Source of the DNA: Heterocephalus glaber
Taxonomy: Eukaryota; Chordata; Mammalia; Rodentia; Bathyergidae
DNA: 64,000 nucleotides
Direction: 5' to 3'
NCBI RefSeq assembly: GCF_000247695.1
Contig: NW_004624854.1
Span: 4,195,689 to 4,259,688, forward strand
Below the pieces are notes generated by a model. The model was not told the DNA's origin and did not search any database. It saw nothing but the letters and a program-made list of their open reading frames with translations. Of the stretch, positions 50,314 through 62,419 are shown piece after piece. Position 1 is the stretch's first letter; each line of letters begins with the position of its first letter. Made by a program: the position numbers and the translations under genes.

Positions 50314-50472
50314 ATGCGATGCTGGTTACACTGGGCAACACTGTGAAAAAAAGGACTACAGTGTTCTGTATGTTGTTCCCGGCCCTGTACGGTTCCAGTA
50401 CGTCTTGATTGCAGCTGTGATCGGAACAATTCAGATCGCTGTCATCTGTGTGGTCGTGCTCTGCATCACAAG
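50314..50472 (+). CDS. TMEFF2: TMEFF2 coding exon: end of EGF module and transmembrane helix
   Basis: This 159-base exon completes Arg-290, encodes 52 codons (CDAGYTGQHCEKKDYSVLYV... to ...VVVLCIT) and ends with two bases of Arg-343. It provides the last two EGF cysteines (291 and 300), the juxtamembrane stalk and one hydrophobic helix at about 321-341 (LIAAVIGTIQIAVICVVVLC). The topology is type I. His-299 stands where EGF-receptor ligands have the key Arg before the last Cys (GQHC instead of GERC), a known feature of tomoregulins. Both flanking introns are phase 2 and 159 is divisible by three. The donor is AG|GTCAGT. The frame stays open past the donor to a stop at 50666-50668. Confidence 0.97.
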
Positions 50473-53400
50473 GTCAGTGTCTGCACTCAGTGGCCACCCA
50501 TGCAGGGATGTGTTGTTCCATCCATCCGCTATGGCTCTCACGAGGGACTCCGGCCCTCCACTGTCCATGAGACCAGCTATCTCCTCATTAGAGCAGTTGA
50601 ACAGCCACATGGAAAGGCATCGATTTCCATGTTGGACTAATGCAAACTTTTTCTCATTGTTGCATTAGGATTATTTATTTTCTAAGTTAAGGTCTTTATT
50701 TTCCTTTATCATGTAATGCCAACCTTTGTCTAAATGTGCTTTTGTCTTTTAACTAAAAAAGGTCAGTCTTCACTCATACTGCTGACAGCCTATTGATATG
50801 ACCCGTGTATCCCCACCTACCTGAATCAGTAAGCCAAGTGTGCTCAAGGTAGATTTCCCACAGGCCTAGGAATATACTGGATGACAGCTGTCATTCATAG
50901 CACTTGTATTTCCAAGTCTCAGTCTCAGACATGATCGGCGCTAACATACTGGGTATAAACAACAAATACCTTTCTCTTAAGATGCCAAAGTAGCTCCGAA
51001 CAACATATTAAAAGGAATTGTAATGAGAAAGATTATGCGAACAGAGGTGATATAGAAACATGCAGAAAATATCACAACAAACTTTCATCTCAAACTCCCA
51101 GTCCAATGCAAAGGTTATTGTTTTCGGAAGAACCCGGTTGAGAGACAATAGAGGCTTCATCCAGTTGAGTGGGAAAGCATGATTGATTGATAAAGTCTGA
51201 TGCCGGGCTGCATGGAAGAAAGAAAGCTAGGGCTTGCTTGGGATTCCATTCGTGTGCCAACCCACGGCAGCCAGAACTCAGATTCGAAACCAACTGGGTG
51301 TCACTGATGCCCTGAGCACCCAGAAAAGCTACAGAACTGCTTCTTTCTGACCTGATTTCACTCTCCTTTAAAAGGTTCCAAGAAAGTTCTTTAAGGTTTT
51401 CACCAAATCCGTGAAGCATTTAGATTTTTATCCATTTGTACAGCTCCCCAGTGGATCTGAATTCTTCCCAAAATAATTTTTTTAACAAAAAAAAAGTATC
51501 ATACCCTTAAAAAATAAAGGCCATGATGCATCTCCATATCTGTATCACACTGTCTTCTTCCAGGACAAGTGTGGCATTTGCTCTTGAAAAATACAAAATG
51601 TGGTTCGTAAATCCTTGTATGGCCTGAAGGCTTAAGGGGAGATCATGGCGGGGCTTTGTAGTGCTCTAAACCAAGCTGAGTTCATCAACTCGACTCTCAT
51701 GTTCAGAGGCCAAGTGAGTCGATGGATTATGTTAAAGTAGGTCTGGGGAACACAGAGAAAACTCAGGAAGCCCAAAATACTGCGATAAAAAAGCAAAATA
51801 AAAGAATCTGAAATGTGGGGAACTGTGCCACCCTACTCTAAGGGACTTGAGCTCTCTAAAGTCTAGGGAGCACCAGTGATGGAAACAAAACTCATCTTGA
51901 ATTCATACAGTGACTTAACAATTTGGTTGTTCTTTCATATATTGGAAGAAAGAATTTAAATGCTTCAGCAGATGTTTTCAACTCGACTATTAATCCCAGT
52001 GTCAATCCCATGTATAATAAAAACTAGAGACTATCAGGAATCGCGACCTAGCTGGGAACTGTGCATATATATGTACATAGATACATACATATGCATATTG
52101 TATATTTATGCATACGTGCATGTGTGTGTACAGACACATATAAACATACCTAATTACCTTATGAAGAGTAGACAATTATCCTCCTTTTCAAGGTGGAGCC
52201 GAGCCCTGAGTTCACACAGCTGCAAGATGAGGGGAATGAGAATGCCCCAGCTGGCCACAGCTTTGAGTATTCCTAGGCTCAAAACTACATACGCTGAGCT
52301 GCAGATTAAAGGGAGCTATATTGTCAAGGCATATAGGTTTTTCTTTTCTTTTTCCATGTTAAAACTTGTCTTATGCTTATTTTTAAAAAGAAAAGCTTGT
52401 GAACTAAACTACCATTACAGTAATGTATTTCATAAATCTGTACTTGGAGCACTAAACCTTCCAAAGCCTTGTCAGGATCCGTACTAGTCAGTAATCTGCA
52501 CCAAGTCCCAGGGTGTAAGTGTTTCCTTCATTGGAAGATATCCTGCTTAGAAAGTAGGCTTTACAGGGGCCCCCACCTCCCCTACTAGAGCCACCCTGGT
52601 AACCCAACACCACCTATCTGTGGAGATTTGTTCCGAAATATCCAGGTACAAAATCACATCAAGCATAATCCCTTCATTCTCTGAAATTTTCTTTTAATGT
52701 CTTTCTCACCTGCTCTCTTTGTTTTCTACATTTCTTTCTCTGCTCTACTTCCTTCTTTTTCTGTATTTTTTGTTACTTCTTCTTATCTTTACGCTTTAGT
52801 CAAACACCTGTCCTCCTCCTAAACAGTGTGTATCACAAAAACGTGGATGTCTAGACATATGTTTCCAAATAAGAAGAGTCGCCCTCTTGAGGAATTGGAT
52901 TTTCAGTCACTTTATTCCCACTAGCTAGGAATGTGATTTCTAGCTCCTGTTCATTTTTGACAGATAGATCTCGCAAAACAAAACTACAGATCGCCACATA
53001 CATTATCTACTGTGTGTGCGTGGACGTATATGTGTGTGGGTATTCGTATATATTCTCCGATATTTCTCAGCATGTCACAATAGGATTTTATGTGAATGTT
53101 ACATTGCTTCATTTGCATGATCAAAAGCATCTTTTATTACATGAGAAAAAAGACCAGAACAGTGATTTTCAGATAATTTGACTGAGGATTAGCTTTTTAT
53201 AGAAACTAGATAATTGGAACCCATTTATGTCTCTAGTATTAATGCACAAAAATGGTATTAAGTCTCAACCAAAACAACATTCCTTTGCATTACATATCAG
53301 ATCTATTAACAGTTGGCTCATTCTCTGGCGTGATAGGATTTTCACTTGTAGCCTTGGAATGTCAATATACCATTCATCCCTAAGACATTTAAAACCTAAA

Positions 53401-53735
53401 ACTGTTGAAGATCTTTAAAGTGAAACATGGCCAGCCCGCGGCTGGCTTGACTGAGCCAACTCCTTCCCTTGTGCCTTAATGAGGAGCAGTTGAGAACCAG
53501 GTAAATGTGTTCTTCTTCAGCCTTCAGCCCTGTTCTTCATTCTCGACAGATGCTTACAGACAACCACAAGGAGAAGCAAAAAGTAAAGTGTAATCCCAGC
53601 TTCTACCAGTAATAAATTCTTTCGCCTGAAATACTTTTCATAATTTGCTTACTCCACAACTTCGCTCTGTGATTGTAGGAGCAAACTTTAGGTGATCATA
53701 TTGGACTAAGATTTGTAAACTTTCCAACCTTCCAG
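50473..53735 (+). other. TMEFF2: TMEFF2 last intron, 3263 bases, phase 2
   Basis: The donor is GTCAGT and the acceptor ends CCTTCCAG. It contains TA/CA-rich simple-like text near 52060-52150 and 52990-53050. A 109-codon minus frame (51090-51419) has no recognisable similarity. I see no named repeat and no additional exon. Confidence 0.93.
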
Positions 53736-53832
53736 GAAATGCCCCAGAAGCAACCGAATTCACAGACAGAAGCAAAACACGGGCCACTACAGTTCAGACA
53801 ACACCACAAGAGCGTCCACGAGGCTAATCTAA
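53736..53832 (+). CDS. TMEFF2: TMEFF2 terminal coding exon: cytoplasmic tail and stop
   Basis: The first base completes Arg-343. Then 31 codons (KCPRSNRIHRQKQNTGHYSS... to ...ASTRLI) and TAA at 53830-53832 end the protein at residue 374 in human numbering. The short basic tail directly follows the transmembrane helix, as expected for a stop-transfer anchor. In the family this segment has been discussed as a G-protein-activating or signalling tail. It looks full length and intact. The acceptor is a C/T-rich tract with TTCCAG at 53730-53735. Confidence 0.97.
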
Positions 53833-54068
53833 AGGGGAGCATGTTTCTCAGTGGCCGGATTGCAGAGAGCTTGGACTACACAATACAGTATTATAGACAA
53901 ACGATAAGACAAAAGACCTACACATGTTGCCTTGCATTTGTGGTAATCTACACCAATGAAAACATGTACTACAGCTATATTTGATTATGTATGGATATAT
54001 TTGAAATAGTATACATTGTCTTGATGTTTTTTCTGTAATGTAAATAAACTATTTATATCACACAATAT
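53833..54068 (+). other. TMEFF2: TMEFF2 3' UTR (to approximate cleavage site)
   Basis: A short AT-rich 3' UTR of about 236 bases follows the stop. It includes two UGUA motifs (54034-54037 and 54039-54042), a Pumilio-type TGTAAATA (54039-54046) and AATAAA (54043-54048). The cleavage site is placed about 20 bases after the signal by convention, so the end coordinate is approximate. A T-rich stretch (about 54069-54080) follows, as expected for the downstream element. Confidence 0.85.
54043..54048 (+). terminator. TMEFF2: Canonical poly(A) signal AATAAA of TMEFF2
   Basis: This is a perfect hexamer 211 bases after the stop codon, with UGUA motifs just upstream and a T-rich stretch just downstream. 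Confidence 0.88.
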
Positions 54069-54100
54069 AGTTTTTTCTTTCCCATGTATTTGTTATATAT

Positions 54101-54106
54101 AATAAA
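54101..54106 (+). terminator. TMEFF2: Possible second poly(A) signal AATAAA
   Basis: A second perfect AATAAA lies 58 bases after the first, in AT-rich sequence. It may be an alternative signal or a chance match. Confidence 0.35.
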
Positions 54107-57100
54107 TACTCAGTGATGAGAAAAATGGCATTCTTAAATTTGCGGTATTTCATAACTATAAATATAATCCATCTAGTACAATCTGTTCAGGTACTAGTAT
54201 TTCATCTCTCTCCACATCTTAACACAGGACTCAGTAGCTAGGTTTTGAGTAATTTCAAGATCAAGGGAAATGATGGTTATTGGAAAAGAGAAAAATAATT
54301 TACTATATATGGAGTGAGGATAAAATATTTCAAATCTTTGAATCATCTCTGTTTCATCTACTTTCTTCCCTGGTCTTCCATTTTCATTCCCAGAGCAGAA
54401 AAAATCTCTGGCATATAAATTAAATCAAAGAAGAGGAGGGAAAGTGTTTTATAACTCATAAAGGGAGGGAAAGAAGATATTGGTTTTTATTTGGGAAGCA
54501 GCTTAGAATCTCCTAGTTAAATGTATATATCTATTGCGTCTCGAGCAAGGTTACAGTTTAGCTATGCCCACAATGGCCAAATGTATTCCACTTAGGCAAG
54601 TGGAATTAACAGCTATGGGAAGCATTTAATAACATCATTAAATGCAAAACACCAAAATGGTGACTTCTCAAAGCACCTTGCTGTATTTATAGTATAATGT
54701 TTTTGAAAAGAAGTTAGGTTCATAACCACATACTCCATGAATAGCTCTTTGGCCAACTAATGAGGTACCTACATGAAATGGAACTAAGTCAATGACATTA
54801 TTTCATGAAAACAGAAATATGTGTTGAGAATATTTATACGATGAAATAAGAAAGAAAACGAATCCTACAGCATCTGAAGAACCCTTAGTGGAAAGTTGGT
54901 GTCAAATTGTGTTGAATTTGATTATACAAATAGATATGACCACTTTGGAAAGAATAAACTGTGAAGATTCTCAAAGAATAACATATCAAATAATTGCCTT
55001 ATTATTTATCCCTGCATAGCTTTCTATGACTCATAAAGTAAATGCAAATAAAGTGTTTTTTGTCTCTTTCAAAAGATCTCTGAGTGGACTAAAAGAAATA
55101 ACACTCATAGGCAAAAAAGGACACACTATCAAGTCAACATGTTCTGAACATAAAATATTCAATCAAATATAAATTTATGAAGTGATATTTAAGATATTGG
55201 TAACAATCTAAATAGGACTTTTAAAAGTCTGGCTTTCTGGGTTAGTCTTCAATTTGAAAGCTTGAATCTACTGGCATATGCATCACTCAAGCATTCCTAT
55301 AAATCAGGCCTACGACTTGTATAACACCAATTCCTTTTAAAGTCCTAGGTTGAAATTTGATCTGATTAGCATGTGTGGAGATATAAGTAGCCCTGGCCTC
55401 CTTTGGAAAATAGCACTGAGGCAAACAAACCCTTCTTCCTCCTAAAGGAAGAGGAAAAATGTAATTATCAACAGAGATACTTGGGGTTTAAGAGAAGCAG
55501 TTCCACTGATTTTTCATTGAAAGGGTGTGAAATAACCTGCTTTGTTAGGTCCTGATGCATTACTATATGCAAATTTTCGTCAAAGATCATGGACCTACAT
55601 GCTGATAAAGTCTTTGGTATATGCCTGCCGGACTCCATGTTCTCCCACCCCATGAAGGAATAGCTTTTAAAAGCTGTTTAATGAATATTCAGTGAACAAC
55701 ACCTGCTACATGCCAGGCACACTCTGAGGTGCTAGGGGAGTAGAAATAAAACATTGTCTGTCATCTGAAGGACCTCACAGTGCAATACTGGTAAATAATC
55801 AGCCAGCCTCCACTTGCATATTTCTTATCATTTGGAATTTCATTCTTGGGCAATTCTAATTTTCCAAATAATTCTTCCTCATATTGAGTTAAAATTCACT
55901 CTTCTGTAGTTTCTCCCCCTAGGATACTATTTTTGCTCTCTAGAGCAAAGGAATAATGGTTTATGTATTTAAACTATAACGTCAGAATTCTTGTTTTCCC
56001 CCTCACCCCACAATCTCTGCGAGTGTTTTCTTCTCTGGGTGAAGCATCTTTAGTTTCCTCATCTGCTTGTCATGTGATAATCCCCACATCTTCCTAGCAT
56101 TCCACTCCCTTCCTTGACTTTACCTTGACTCTGCTTTGTCCATAGACTTCTTACTGGGGAGCTCAGAGGGCTCAGTCTACTGACACTGTGTGGCCTGGCA
56201 GCCGTTGTGTGGTGGCAAGTTGAACTGAGAGCCATGGTCCCTAAACTCAAGGCCTACTTTGACCACAGGTTTTCAGTGGAATCATGAGCAAGTCATCTGA
56301 GATCCCAGTTTCCTCCTCCATTACCTCTGTAGTACCCAAGATTCTATATATCCAGATAAAAAAGGCACTGTATAATTGCTACCCCAAAACCATATGAACT
56401 ATTCTTCTTCCTTACCCTAAATATACATTCAAAACTCTTTCGATAAACTGCTAATACCCCATGACATGCGCTCATTTATTCATTGCACACTTATGATACA
56501 CTACACATTTACTGAGGGTCGCCGATTATAACTGTGTGAGACTATTGGATGACAAAGATAAGTTCCTGAAACGAACTTGCCATCAGGTCATCCTCACTTT
56601 CTGTGCATCAAAATTCTCGCAGTCTGAAGGGGGAAACTAAGAGGCAGATAAATTATAAAGAAGCGAATGAAGGTTGTGACCTTGGTCAGCTCTGTGCCTG
56701 GGGATGCTGGAGGAGGATCTGGAGGCTGGAGCTGTGCTTCTCCCACTGAGTTACGCAAGCAACGCCCTCAGCTCCACCATTCTGTGATGCCTAGATGTTC
56801 CATGCTTTTCGTCCTGCTCTCCCCGGCTCCCAGCTTCCAGGTGAGGCCTCCCTTGCATTCTCCTAATTCTGCTGAGGACTCTGAGTTGTTCCTTAATCAT
56901 CCATGCAGGGGGGTCTTGCCCTCAGGATGGAAGCAATCAGACACCAGAAAATTGACGACTTCCAGTTTTTTCCTCTTCCGGAACAAACGTTTTCTGAGTG
57001 CCTCCTCCATACCAGACATAACTCTAGGAGCTGTGATGCAGCAATGGGATGAGAACAGGTCTCCCTCTCAGGCTCACGTCAGGTGACGGGAGAGGCGCTA

Positions 57101-57744
57101 TCAAACAGTAAACAACGACTAGAACATTTTAAGGGCTCAGAGACTTAAGAACGGAATGAGATGGTTCAGGAGGCCACCATGGTGAGGAGACAGTGTTTAA
57201 ACCTGAGCCTTCGGAACAAGGCGGGTGTGGGGCCCACCCTAAGCTCTCCTTATCAACCACTGACTCTGGTGTAGTCTGCCTAATTTCTTTAGGCCTCATT
57301 TGGCATGGAAAGAAAAGTATCTTCCAGCACCCTAGAGGACTAGCATGAACAATAAACAAGACAATCCATGTCTGGGCTCAAAACAGAGACATGCACCAAG
57401 TAAACCTCCAAGATACGGAAATTACTGTATAGGGATATGACAGATATTTCTGGTGAAAGTAAATAGCTAGAAACCAATTCCTCATCAGCCAAATGTTGCA
57501 TGGTGGGGCCCCCGATAGGGACGGGGGTGAAGCTACCCAGCTCCCTCAAAGGAGGGCTCTGTGTTTTCCGAGGCAAGAATGCTGCACTCAGTTTCTCAAA
57601 AATAGGGAATGCAGAGTTAGAAAACAATCAGCTCCTCTAGTGATTATATTTTCACAAATGTGTCCTGGTATTGTGTCTGAACAAGAATGGAGGCATTTTT
57701 AAAATTTTATAATAGATCTACCCTGACAAAGCACACACCAGGAA

Positions 57745-57945
57745 GCCTCCCGCCGCGTCCAAAGGCAGGGAGCTGCAGGACCGGAGTCGTCGCTGAAAGG
57801 CTCCTGGGGGGGAAGTCTGCAGACTGGAGACCGGCAGAGTTGCCCAGGCCCGGCAGGTGACATTCACCTTCCAGGCCGCTGTCCTTCCCACAGTCCGCCG
57901 CGCCCGCCCGCACATATGCCACTTCCCCGTCTCAGACGTTTCCCT
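57745..57945. promoter_or_regulatory. Small CpG-dense patch (possible CpG island)
   Basis: By eye there are about 16 CpG dinucleotides in 200 bases, including CCGCCGCGTCC and 'GTCCGCCGCGCCCGCCCGCA', at high G+C within AT-rich surroundings. A weaker GC-rich zone continues at about 58085-58400 and includes GTGACGTGG, a CRE-like core. No TATA box or coding exon is evident. It could be an unannotated non-coding promoter, an enhancer or the remnant of a GC-rich repeat. Confidence 0.35.
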
Positions 57946-59011
57946 TCTAGAGCTAACATCTGGATGCCAACAATGCGAGTTCTTCATTTAACTGATACTT
58001 TTATATGGAGACTCACAGGAGGCTTATAAAAAGGATAGCTAATGGAAGGGTAAAGGGTGACGTGACGTGGTCCTTCCTGTAACCAACCCATAAACACCGT
58101 GAGTACAGGCCTTGCCGGGTGGGGGGTGTGCCCTGCTGCCCCGCGGTTGCTCTCCAGCATCTCGGGGGGCAGAAAGCTACTTCTCAGGCCTCTTGTCTTG
58201 CAGGACAAGAGTGTGAGGCTGGTTGAACAGATGCCCGGAGTCAGGTGCACCAGGGGAACGGAGAGGGGCAGGGGCGAGGTCTCCACTGGTCCTGACCGCC
58301 AGGCCCTCTGTCCACGGGCTGTAAGCCCAGAAATCACCCAAGGCTGCTGCGCTCGCACCCACGCGGGGAAGCCCACTCTGGGGTGGTTCTGAAATGGCTC
58401 CGCTCCCTTCCTCTCTGCACTGCTCCCCTTTTGCCGGCTTCCTGCTGTTCTCCAAATGCCAGTCCCCTTTCTTCATGGAGGACGAAGCCTCTGCCTTGTG
58501 TTTCAGCCCTTCTCCGCAGGAGTCTGTCTCAGTTCCCTGTGGACTTGGACCTTGGAAACAGGGGCCTTTCTATGAGTTCACTTTTTTGTTTTTCTGAAAA
58601 CCAAGCACAGGATAATATCCCGAAGTGTCACTGTGGTATAGCAAATTATTAATGAAGCTATCAGTAAGCGACACTTGATTAACCAGTAAAATCAGAAAAC
58701 AGACAAACAAACAAACATAAATTAATCATGCCAAGACCAGGAGAAAAACAGCATGGTGTTTGTGTATATCATCTCAGGTAATTTCTATAGATCTCTGCTG
58801 AAACTTGAATACAGTGTAAAATTAAATAAATAAAACATAATAATGTGCTACTTAGATGAATGCAGAGAGCTGCCTTCCAACGCCTTCATTGAAGCTGGCT
58901 AAGAGAAAAGGATAATGAATTTTTATGGGTGAAGTGGTCCACTAAAGACAGCCTGTACTAAATTACTAACATGCTTTACTACATGTTATTCTAGAGAATT
59001 TGGCGGGAGGG

Positions 59012-59222
59012 TTGTTTGTTTGTGCTTTTTTGGTGGAACTAGGGATTTAACCCGAGATCGTCACACGGAGCTGCATCACAGCGCTCTTCAATTTTTTTAA
59101 ATTTTGAAACAGGGTCTCACTAATTTACTAAATTGCCCAATCTAGGCTCAAATTTGTAGTCCTCCTGCCTCAGCCTCCCAAAGTGCTGGGATCACAGGTT
59201 TATGCTACCACACTCTGCTGGG
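59012..59222 (-). mobile_element. B1-ID composite SINE, antisense
   Basis: On the + strand a reversed ID-like part (TTTTTTGGTGGAACTAGGGA ... 'CACACGGAGCTGCATCACAG') is followed by an AT-rich linker. A reversed 7SL/B1 part (AAACAGGGTCTCACTAATTT ... CTGCCTCAGCCTCCCAAAGT ... GCTGGGATCACAGG) comes next. The order is the same as in the composite at 39850, inverted. Confidence 0.85.
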
Positions 59223-62200
59223 CCAGGAGCCTTTTGATGAGAACAAAGATAAGGAAAAAACACTCTGGCCAGTAGGGAACAGTACTTCCCTATAACTTGT
59301 GGGCAAAATTAAAATCTCTGCAGTTGCTTCATCTGTTCACATCCGTAACCTGTTGGCAAATGGTGCGTGGTATAAGAATACTTGGGATGTGAAATGACAG
59401 TGCAGAGGTCAGGTAGAGAAAAAAATAAGCAAGAAAATGCTGAGTGACAGTCAAAGGTTCCCGGGAGGCTAGGGAGGGAAATAACCGGGGCGCGGGGCAG
59501 AAAATAGGAGGTGACTGTAGGAAGAGGCATTGAAGAGTTGGGTTTTCCCAGTAGTCCTTCTAGAAGAAAGGAGTCCTGAGCATTTGGGCAGCAGCGGTTG
59601 CACTTATCTGAATGGCAGCTGCAAAGCAGGGAGCACAGAGGCCCCCCCCAGGAAGCCCTTCTGACCCCAGGCTAGGGAGCCTACTGTGCAACCAGGATAG
59701 GCAGGCAGGGCCCGCCTCAGCCACCTGGGGGACGAGGACAAAGCACAGCTCCATAAATGATTTTTCAGGCTTCCCAGGGAGGAAGAGGATGTGTTTAAAA
59801 TAAAAGTTCTGTCATGTGCATATTTTCTTCCTCTCCAGTCCTGACCTCAAGATATGTAGATTAGATTCTTTATATTCTGCAGGGCAACCCTGTCCCAGAG
59901 CGGGAGGTCTGCTCTGCAGATACAGGAAAAAGTGACAGCAGCTGCCCTGCACCCCTGCCCTGCCACCCTCCCTCTGGGGGTGTGGCCAGAGCACCTCAGG
60001 CTGCTGCCTGGGGTCAGATCTGGCTACACTTGGGATCCTAAAGCATCCCTGCATAGCACTGGGCAAGAGGAGCTGAAAAAGGCAGCAGACTACTCTCTGC
60101 CTACAGAAGACAAACCCGTCTGAAGTCTGCCTGGGTATATGGGTCAGAGCTGCCAAGTGCAGCAAAGTACTGCAAAGTATTGCTTAGGTTTAAAAAGAGG
60201 AGTAGAAAGAGAAAAATGACTGCTGTACAAGAGGAGGTTAAGAAAGACATGGGAAGGAAGCCCCTACTGCTGCACCTCTTAAACTAGCAGGACACACGTG
60301 ACTCCATCCTTCCGGGGGTAGCACGGGGCTGAGATGGCTGATTTGTAATTAAGCTCACAGACCAAAGAATGAGTCTTGTAAACAGCCTGTGATGCGGCTG
60401 ACTTCCCCCAGAGGGCTGAGACTGCCGCACCAGCATCCACATAATAACATTATATTTCACTTTTAAATAAGAGCTACATGAATGTGCACTTGCGCCCCAT
60501 TACAGTAATGCATGATTTACATAAAATTAACTCTCCTGCTTAATTACAGTCACGCAGGGATGGGGCAGAAAGGGCTTTCACTCTGTAAGCAGTAGATGCT
60601 GCGGCACTACTGAAATAGAAGGGGTCAATCGTAAATGAAAATGCACTTGGGACTGGATGTAGCCATGTGGTTTCTTTCCTTCTGTCAGGATTTTATGTAA
60701 ACTGAGTCATGAAAGACTTTACTTAGCAAAGGACACCAGTTTTTCTGAAATGTGAATCTAGAAATTGGGGTCTTTGTAGCAAGGGTCTGGAGCTCGGAAG
60801 TTTTTTCTTCTCTGTGGAGTTCAGTCCTCTGGGTAAGGAATCTGCAAAGGGCAAGAGAGTGAGTCTCCAATTTGCTGGAAGCAGCTAAGAAAATGGCTTC
60901 CTTAAAGCCCGATCCAAAGCTACTTTGACAACGAGATGATTAAAGGCTGCCTCCTCCTCTCATCTTACATCTGTCACTCTTCTGTGTCCTCCTTTTGCCA
61001 CAAACATGAACACAATTTAGAGTGTAAGGTTGCACATTAACAAGGGATTAAAAGCAAAGTTCTCTGGGGCCCACACCAGAAGAAGTGTGTGTTTGTCCAC
61101 CTCTGGTGCCAGAGCTGGACTTGGAGAAACTCATTGAGCTGGCATAATAAGAAAATGATTGAAGGCAACAGGGATTGAAGTTCATCGTGATCTGTGCTGC
61201 GGGGGAAGTGCACATACCTCTCAGGAAAGTTGCACAGAAATACCTCAAGAAGATCAACTCTCCACAAAAGATGGCGATTTCACTTTGCCAGGTCGTCAGC
61301 CCTCTTTTCACCCGACACACAGAAGAGCTGGCATTGGAAAGAAAAGAAAAGAAAAGGCAAGGCTTTGAGGGGAAAAAGAAAGAGAGGAGAACCTGTAAGC
61401 TCCCGGGAAAAGCAGACCAGCACGATCTACTCAGAACAGGTTAAGCTGGGAGTAAAAGGCCCTAAATTGAAATTAGCCAAATGGGATCTCATTTCCAGAA
61501 AATCGAAAACTAGAGAAGCACATCTCTACTCAACACAGGTGCTCGATTTCTTTAAAACTATTTCTAAACACTATTCCTAATAAACTAGATTCTAGAGAGA
61601 CCAAGCACTTTCACAAAAGAAGCATTAACCAAACATCATGAACTAAGAATTACACTGAGCATATGGAAGCATGATGTATGGTATAAATTTATTTCATTTC
61701 AAGCATTTTTCCAGTTACCCTGCCCCTCAATATTAAGGGAAAAGATGTGTGTCTTTGAGCTCAGGAAGACCTCTGAGAAGAGATTTTTTTTCCCCCAAGA
61801 TTTCTGTGGAGAGTAGAGAGACAGTGCTGGATAACTTAGTAGCCTGAGGGGGATGGTCTAGTCATCTGCATTTCCTCCCTTCTTTTCAGCATTCGAAATT
61901 TCTCTTTCCACTATTGAAGCCAAATTGCACAGATGAAATCATTGATTTTTGTTTGTGTGTTTTTGCTCTTTTTAAACCACAGCCTTTATGTTGTCGGGAG
62001 TTACCAGCTCACTGGCACTAGCTGCTTCACCTCACCCCTGGTACTATAAGATGTCTTCACTCTGAAAAGCAGGAACTAACCAGTAATTTGCCCTCCTTGG
62101 TTCCTTCACTGAGCTGTTGCTTCACAGAACTATGTCAAGTTTAATCCTGAAAGTACAAAATCAAAACCCTTTCCATTTCAAACAAAACCTTTATTAGGCC

Positions 62201-62419
62201 TGAAAGTAATGGAATGAAACTGTTCTTAAAGTACTGACTTTGTCTTTCTAGTTATACTTGAAAATTTTAGGAATTGATTTATGGGTTATTGATTGGGATA
62301 ATATATGACATCCAAAACATTACAGTGTATGACCAAGGATAAAAATAGCAACTGCAGTTACTGATTTCTTACCCCTCACAAGATAAATTTTGCTTGGGGT
62401 AAATTATGAATATTATTTC

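Noticed and set aside
51090..51419. 109-codon minus-strand frame in the last TMEFF2 intron
   Set aside because: No recognisable motif, no splice-bounded structure, and a length compatible with chance.
58099..58392. 97-codon frame and overlapping antisense frames in the GC-rich patch
   Set aside because: High G+C lowers stop frequency. Three frames overlap on both strands and none shows a domain. I keep the patch as a possible regulatory element only.
61037..61580. Cluster of short frames that might be a processed pseudogene
   Set aside because: None of the translations matched a protein I know, the stretch is purine-biased, and no poly(A) tail or target-site duplication was visible.
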